From: Pachyseris speciosa
Lineage: Eukaryota; Cnidaria; Anthozoa; Scleractinia; Pachyseridae
NCBI GenBank assembly: GCA_016490735.1
Contig: JAEMWC010000550.1
Span: 418,501-482,500, forward strand
Direction: 5' to 3'
Length of the DNA stretch: 64,000 bases
This document shows, in pieces, positions 60,252 through 64,000 of the stretch. Position numbers and translations under genes: made by a program. Within the stretch, counting starts at the first letter, position 1, and every line of letters begins with the position of its first letter. The notes under the pieces are model-generated. The model was not told where the DNA came from, ran no database searches, and was given only the letters and a program-made list of their open reading frames with translations.

Positions 60252-60755
60252 GGAAAGGAAAGAATTCTCTTCCTTGCACCTTCTCTAGGAAGCCAAGCTT
60301 CTTTCATTGGTCAAATTTTTGGTGAGAGTGAGGGATAACTGTTCATTACTACTGTTAACAGTATCTCTGATTCTTTTTTTTGTTTTTTTGTTTGAACAAA
60401 TACTTATGCAGGGCTGGTGTAAGTAAATTCCTTTGACAAACTATTTGGTTTAACTAGTTATACCAACTGTTGATTTAAAACTCCCTTGGTGGTAAGTTAC
60501 ATTGTATACTTGAGAACAAAAGAATGCTCAAGGGGCAGTATGCTCGATTTTTTTTTTTTTGCAAATCGGGTACCAGTAAATTGAGAGTGAAAGATAGAAG
60601 GATAGACACGTAATCCAGTTAGTCCGTTTATGGGATCAGTGGCACCTTGTTGTGGTGGCTGACTGTCTTGTCTTTTTCTACTAATTATTATGATTATTAC
60701 TATTATTAGCGGAGCTCCGACGGCCCGAAGGGCCGTCAAGCGGAGCACCATACCT

Positions 60756-60787
<32 letters not shown>

Positions 60788-60849
60788 AAAATGGCTAGCG
60801 GTATTGCTCGTGGGCGTGTACGCACGACGACGACGACGACGACGGAGTC

Positions 60850-60880
<31 letters not shown>

Positions 60881-61138
60881 CATAATAATCCAACATGGCG
60901 GCCATACTCCACCTGGCCCAGCTGACCAGCTACTTTACAGCGTACATCTTTGATACTGGACATCCATCTTATAGCCAATTGACACCTGTCAAAACAAGGT
61001 ATCCGCTGACCAGTGTAACGTGACCATATCGCGGGCTCAAGTTAAGACCTCATCGAGGTCAGCTGTTTTTTTGAAGTTGACCGCTGACCAGGTACTTGCT
61101 TTCGATTGGATCGCAGGCTCAAGCCAAGTGTGGGACAC
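60252..61138. other. Host intergenic DNA with small palindromes
   Basis: Contains ACGGCCCGAAGGGCCGT at 60,719-60,735, a (CGA)n run near 60,822-60,843 and TTATTA repeats. No gene seen. Confidence 0.4.
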
Positions 61139-61511
61139 CCTTAACCGCGGTCAAACGTAAAAAAGTAAGAAAAGTCCTTTAAAGATAAGGTTTTTACGTT
61201 GAGAGCTCAAAGCTGATAAATTTTCCTTTATTATGTGAGTTTACTAAATCATTTCATGGCTTACTAAAAAAGTTTCAAGTCTTTTTAAAGCGAAGAATGT
61301 GGAGACTTGGTCGGCGCTCTGTGTTTTTGTTTTCTGTTTCAATGCGTGACTTCTGGATATTTTACCTAAAACTTTTTTTAGTAATCCATAAAATGATTGG
61401 GTAAACTCACCGACTGACGAAAAACTTATCAGGTTTGAGCTCTCAATGTAAAAACCTTATCTTTAAAGAACTTTTCTTACTTTTTTACGTTTGACCGCGG
61501 TTAAGGGACAC
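61134..61511. mobile_element. MITE with 5-bp target duplication GACAC
   Basis: Element 61,139-61,506. Ends CCTTAACCGCGGTCAAACGT and its inverse, with arms extending for about 70 bp. Flanked by GACAC at 61,134-61,138 and 61,507-61,511. No coding content. Confidence 0.88.
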
Positions 61512-63530
61512 CCAAACCAAATCGAGGCCGTTAAAATTTTTCGCGTGCTTTCTGCGGCTGGTAATTTCACATTCAGTTGGTTTCTTTATTTTGAGCAAAA
61601 CAACTTCATCTTCTTCGATCGAAGTTTGTCTTTCGCGTAAAAAGCATAAAGATCAAGAACTTGTCAAAAGATACTCCGGAAGGTGAATTTTCAAGTGATG
61701 AAAGGAAGGACGGACGATTTTTCTCAGGAAAAGCTTCAAAGATTGTGCGGTTGAAAACAGTATAATTCAACGCTTCAAGGGCTTTCACTTCACCGCAGCA
61801 TCTTGCATCTCACCAAGAAAAGTCACTTAACAGTTCACCGGTATTAATGGGAGGAATGAGTAGCTCAAACTCTGTGGAAGAAGCTCTTTCTTTGGACAAA
61901 CCGTTTGCTATTTTTGCGGATGCTTGTTTTTACTTTACTGAAGCTTACGCATTTTCAAGTGGTAGAAACCTCTACAACACAGGACAGTGAGGTAAATTAA
62001 ATAAATAGAAGCTTAACCTTTGGTTTAATCGTTGTTACTTTTGTTCAGGAATGAAACTTGTATTTTTCTCTCGAATGGATATAAATAACAATCATCTGTA
62101 CTCGTTTTGGACGCAAAGAAGTAGTTGAATTGTTTGTTTGTTTTGTTACGTTGTTTTCTTTGCAAGCGAACGAGTGTTTTTACTCGGCTTGGCTGACTGT
62201 TTTTCGACCTTGGTTCCTCACAGTAGCGTTAAGAAACTTTTGCCCTTATCTTATCAACACGTAATCGCAATGAGTCCTCGTAAAATTAAGCATTAAAGGG
62301 GGAGACTCGAGCTCGAGTAAAAATAAAAAATCCGATCAAATGCATGTGCATGTGCACTTCTCAAAATCTGACATTAAGTTGTCAAAATGCTGCCAAAACA
62401 GTCAAAACCCAGCGCGCTTCACTTCGTCAAGTCTTTAAGAGATCTTCATCGAAAGCAGCCTGTAAACAACAATTAAGTTTCGCCGTCTTTAAACATGTCG
62501 TTTGTTTGAACCGGTAAGAATCAGCGTTTGGATGTTAAAAACAGCGAAATGGGTTGACTGGCTGGCTGGTTTTGATAAATTTTAAAGTGGACGGGTCTGC
62601 GAGAGAAATGCTCGTTTGGTTTGGCAAGCGCTTTCTTCGTTATCTGGATGATGTTTTGCCACTGAGAATCATTAATTGAAGAAGGTTCTTCGGAAGACAT
62701 GGGAAGTAACAGTAAAACCATCAAAGCACTTAAGTGTTTTGTGTAAGCCAAGGAAAGATTTTGTGGGAAATGGCTCTATTATTCAGCTCTGTCGCATTCC
62801 GAGTGATTGCTGTCTCAGTGATTCCTGTTGACTGCTCTAAACGATCAGGTACCGACCTCTTTTTTGTCTTTTCTACGGACATTTATGTCAAATCTACTAA
62901 GGAAATTTCCTAGCTTAATACAAGATAGTTTTGTTACCTGTCCAATTTCTGCACCTTCTCCAAGAATCTTCGAAGAAATATTATTCATATTGTGCTTTGT
63001 TTTCTTGTAATAAGTCTTATGTTTGTTGTTATATTGTTTCTGAACCGCGGTCAATTCCTGTTGACTGCTGTAAACGAAGAGTTTGTACCCTTTATTTTTT
63101 TTTCTAGGGGCATTTATGTCAAAATAAATACCGATTTTCCTAGCTTTATCATTACAAGCTATTTTAATTACTAGCTAGTCTTGTTTAATTTCTCCACCTT
63201 CTCCTTCTTCGAGCAAACACTCGTCGGCATCGTACTTTGTTCGCTTGCAGTGTTTTTGTTTTGTTTTGTTTTTTTTTTATCCGCTTTGAATCCCTTTACG
63301 CTTTCATCTCAAAGTAGTTAGACTCAAGAATGTCCGTCTTTTTTTTTTCTTTTTTGCAAACGTTTACTATCGAAAACTCTTCGTTTTCCCTGCTGCTTCT
63401 CAATTGTTTTGGACACAAATTAAACTGGCCCAAATAAACTCTTGCGAAGTTGCTCGGTGAGAGTGTGCAGCTCCGATTCTAGGTTTGGCATGGCTAAATA
63501 TATATATATAGCCTTCAGCTTTTCTTTTTT
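61512..63530. other. Host DNA without recognised genes
   Basis: Only short chance frames. Two similar stretches, around 62,820-62,890 and 63,050-63,130 (TTCCTGTTGACTGCT...GGCATTTATGTCAAA), look like a diverged tandem duplication. Otherwise nothing recognised. Confidence 0.35.
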
Positions 63531-63534
63531 TAAT

Positions 63535-63780
63535 CACTACATAACAGACTGGAATGGTGTTCCATCGAACATCATGCATGCACCTTCTTTAAGCAGTTTT
63601 AAGTCCTATCTATTACATTATTAGTGTCAATTTTAAATCAGATGTAGCTTGTGAGTGACAAGTATGTAATTTAATTAGGTTTGCTATGGATTACTTCATG
63701 ATTTTTAGTCTCAATCTCAAATCAGGGGTGACTTGTAAGAGACAAGTATTTGATTTAATTTGATTAGGTTAGCTTTGGGC
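63535..63780 (+). pseudogene. LINE 3' end fragment with tandem 3'-UTR repeats
   Basis: The short frame to 63,624 (HYITDWNGVPSNIMHAPSLSS, FKSYLLHY) matches the C-terminal tail seen in many non-LTR reverse transcriptases. Two diverged repeats of roughly 100 bp follow, each with TCAGRKGTRRCTTGTRAGWGACAAGTA-like sequence (for example GTGACAAGTATGTAATTTAA). 5'-truncated and inactive. Confidence 0.6.
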
Positions 63781-64000
63781 CACGTTTAAATTTCACCTCT
63801 TAGTTTTCAGAATGTGTAATATTAGATAATATTCTTTGTATGGGAATTTAGTTTCTCCCAATTATTCTCCAGGCATGCACTTTTTTGTTTTGTATCAACT
63901 TAGTTGTATTCACATGACAAAGTATTATTCAACTTAAAACTTAAAATTAAACTTAAAGTAAGCTCTTTCTCATCAATGTACACATCCTTTGGACTTCCTC

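Noticed and set aside
62521..63174. Short frames near the right edge
   Set aside because: Sixty to seventy codons without motifs or splice context in A+T-rich DNA; chance frames.

Overview
The window joins two very different DNAs. Positions 1 to about 27,000 are compact, gene-dense DNA of moderate to high G+C. They carry the virion-gene set of a Polinton/Maverick (adintovirus-class) element: the C-terminal part of a retroviral-type integrase with a chromodomain-like tail, a double-jelly-roll-type major capsid protein, an adenovirus-type maturation protease and an FtsK/HerA-type packaging ATPase. Also present are a very basic core polyprotein with regularly repeated Q-x-G-G sites, a small Cys4 zinc protein, two probable paralogous virion proteins and many unrecognised proteins. 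From about 27,000 to 64,000 the DNA is A+T-rich animal genome with introns, microsatellites, MITEs, LINE remnants and an intron-containing transposase gene. The host is inferred to be a marine invertebrate, most likely a cnidarian such as a coral. This rests on general style (TRAF-like RING/MATH gene, Merlin transposase, dense short TIR elements) and not on a species marker. The left end of the viral element lies outside the window. No family B DNA polymerase, usually part of such elements, is visible, so it is either further left or lost.

Layout of the element. Rightward genes fill 1-17.6 kb: integrase (1-572), virion-protein pair (565-2897), small structural protein (2903-3739), core polyprotein (3824-5155), zinc protein (5203-5469), acidic coiled-coil region broken by frame changes (5498-6699), major capsid protein (6743-8350), protease (8444-9019), ATPase (9337-10020), a cluster of small and acidic proteins (10017-13100), two unknown proteins (13425-14720) and a Pro-rich protein (16406-17650). 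Leftward genes occupy 17.7-23.5 kb and include two large orphan proteins whose reading frames overlap as ATGA. The two arms converge on a shared polyadenylation region near 17.6 kb. 23.5-27.0 kb is noncoding, low-complexity and probably terminal. The core genes are open over their whole length. Several accessory genes show frame changes or in-frame stops, so the copy is either lightly decayed, affected by homopolymer errors, or uses recoding.

Layout of the host part. A five-exon TRAF-like gene (34,800 to 31,475, minus strand) reads as an intact 372-residue RING / TRAF-zinc-finger / MATH-like protein. A three-exon Merlin/ISXO2 transposase gene (44,268-46,389) reads as 303 residues with its DDE residues. 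A 13-exon gene of unknown function (47,661-60,251) reads as 413 residues with every splice phase matching. Its second intron has been filled by a 256-bp satellite array ending in an inverted copy, a composite MITE element containing telomere-like repeats, and smaller repeats. An L1-like LINE relic (36.2-38.4 kb, plus) and an R2-type LINE relic with zinc finger and restriction-like endonuclease (41.3-43.3 kb, minus) are also present.

How the viral genes fit together. The protease probably matures the virion proteins at Q-x-G-G sites, which recur in four neighbouring gene products. The basic polyprotein would be cut into about eight small peptides, recalling adenovirus core and membrane-active peptides. 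The ATPase would package DNA into a capsid built from the major capsid protein, and the integrase would insert the genome. The leftward arm is of unknown role.
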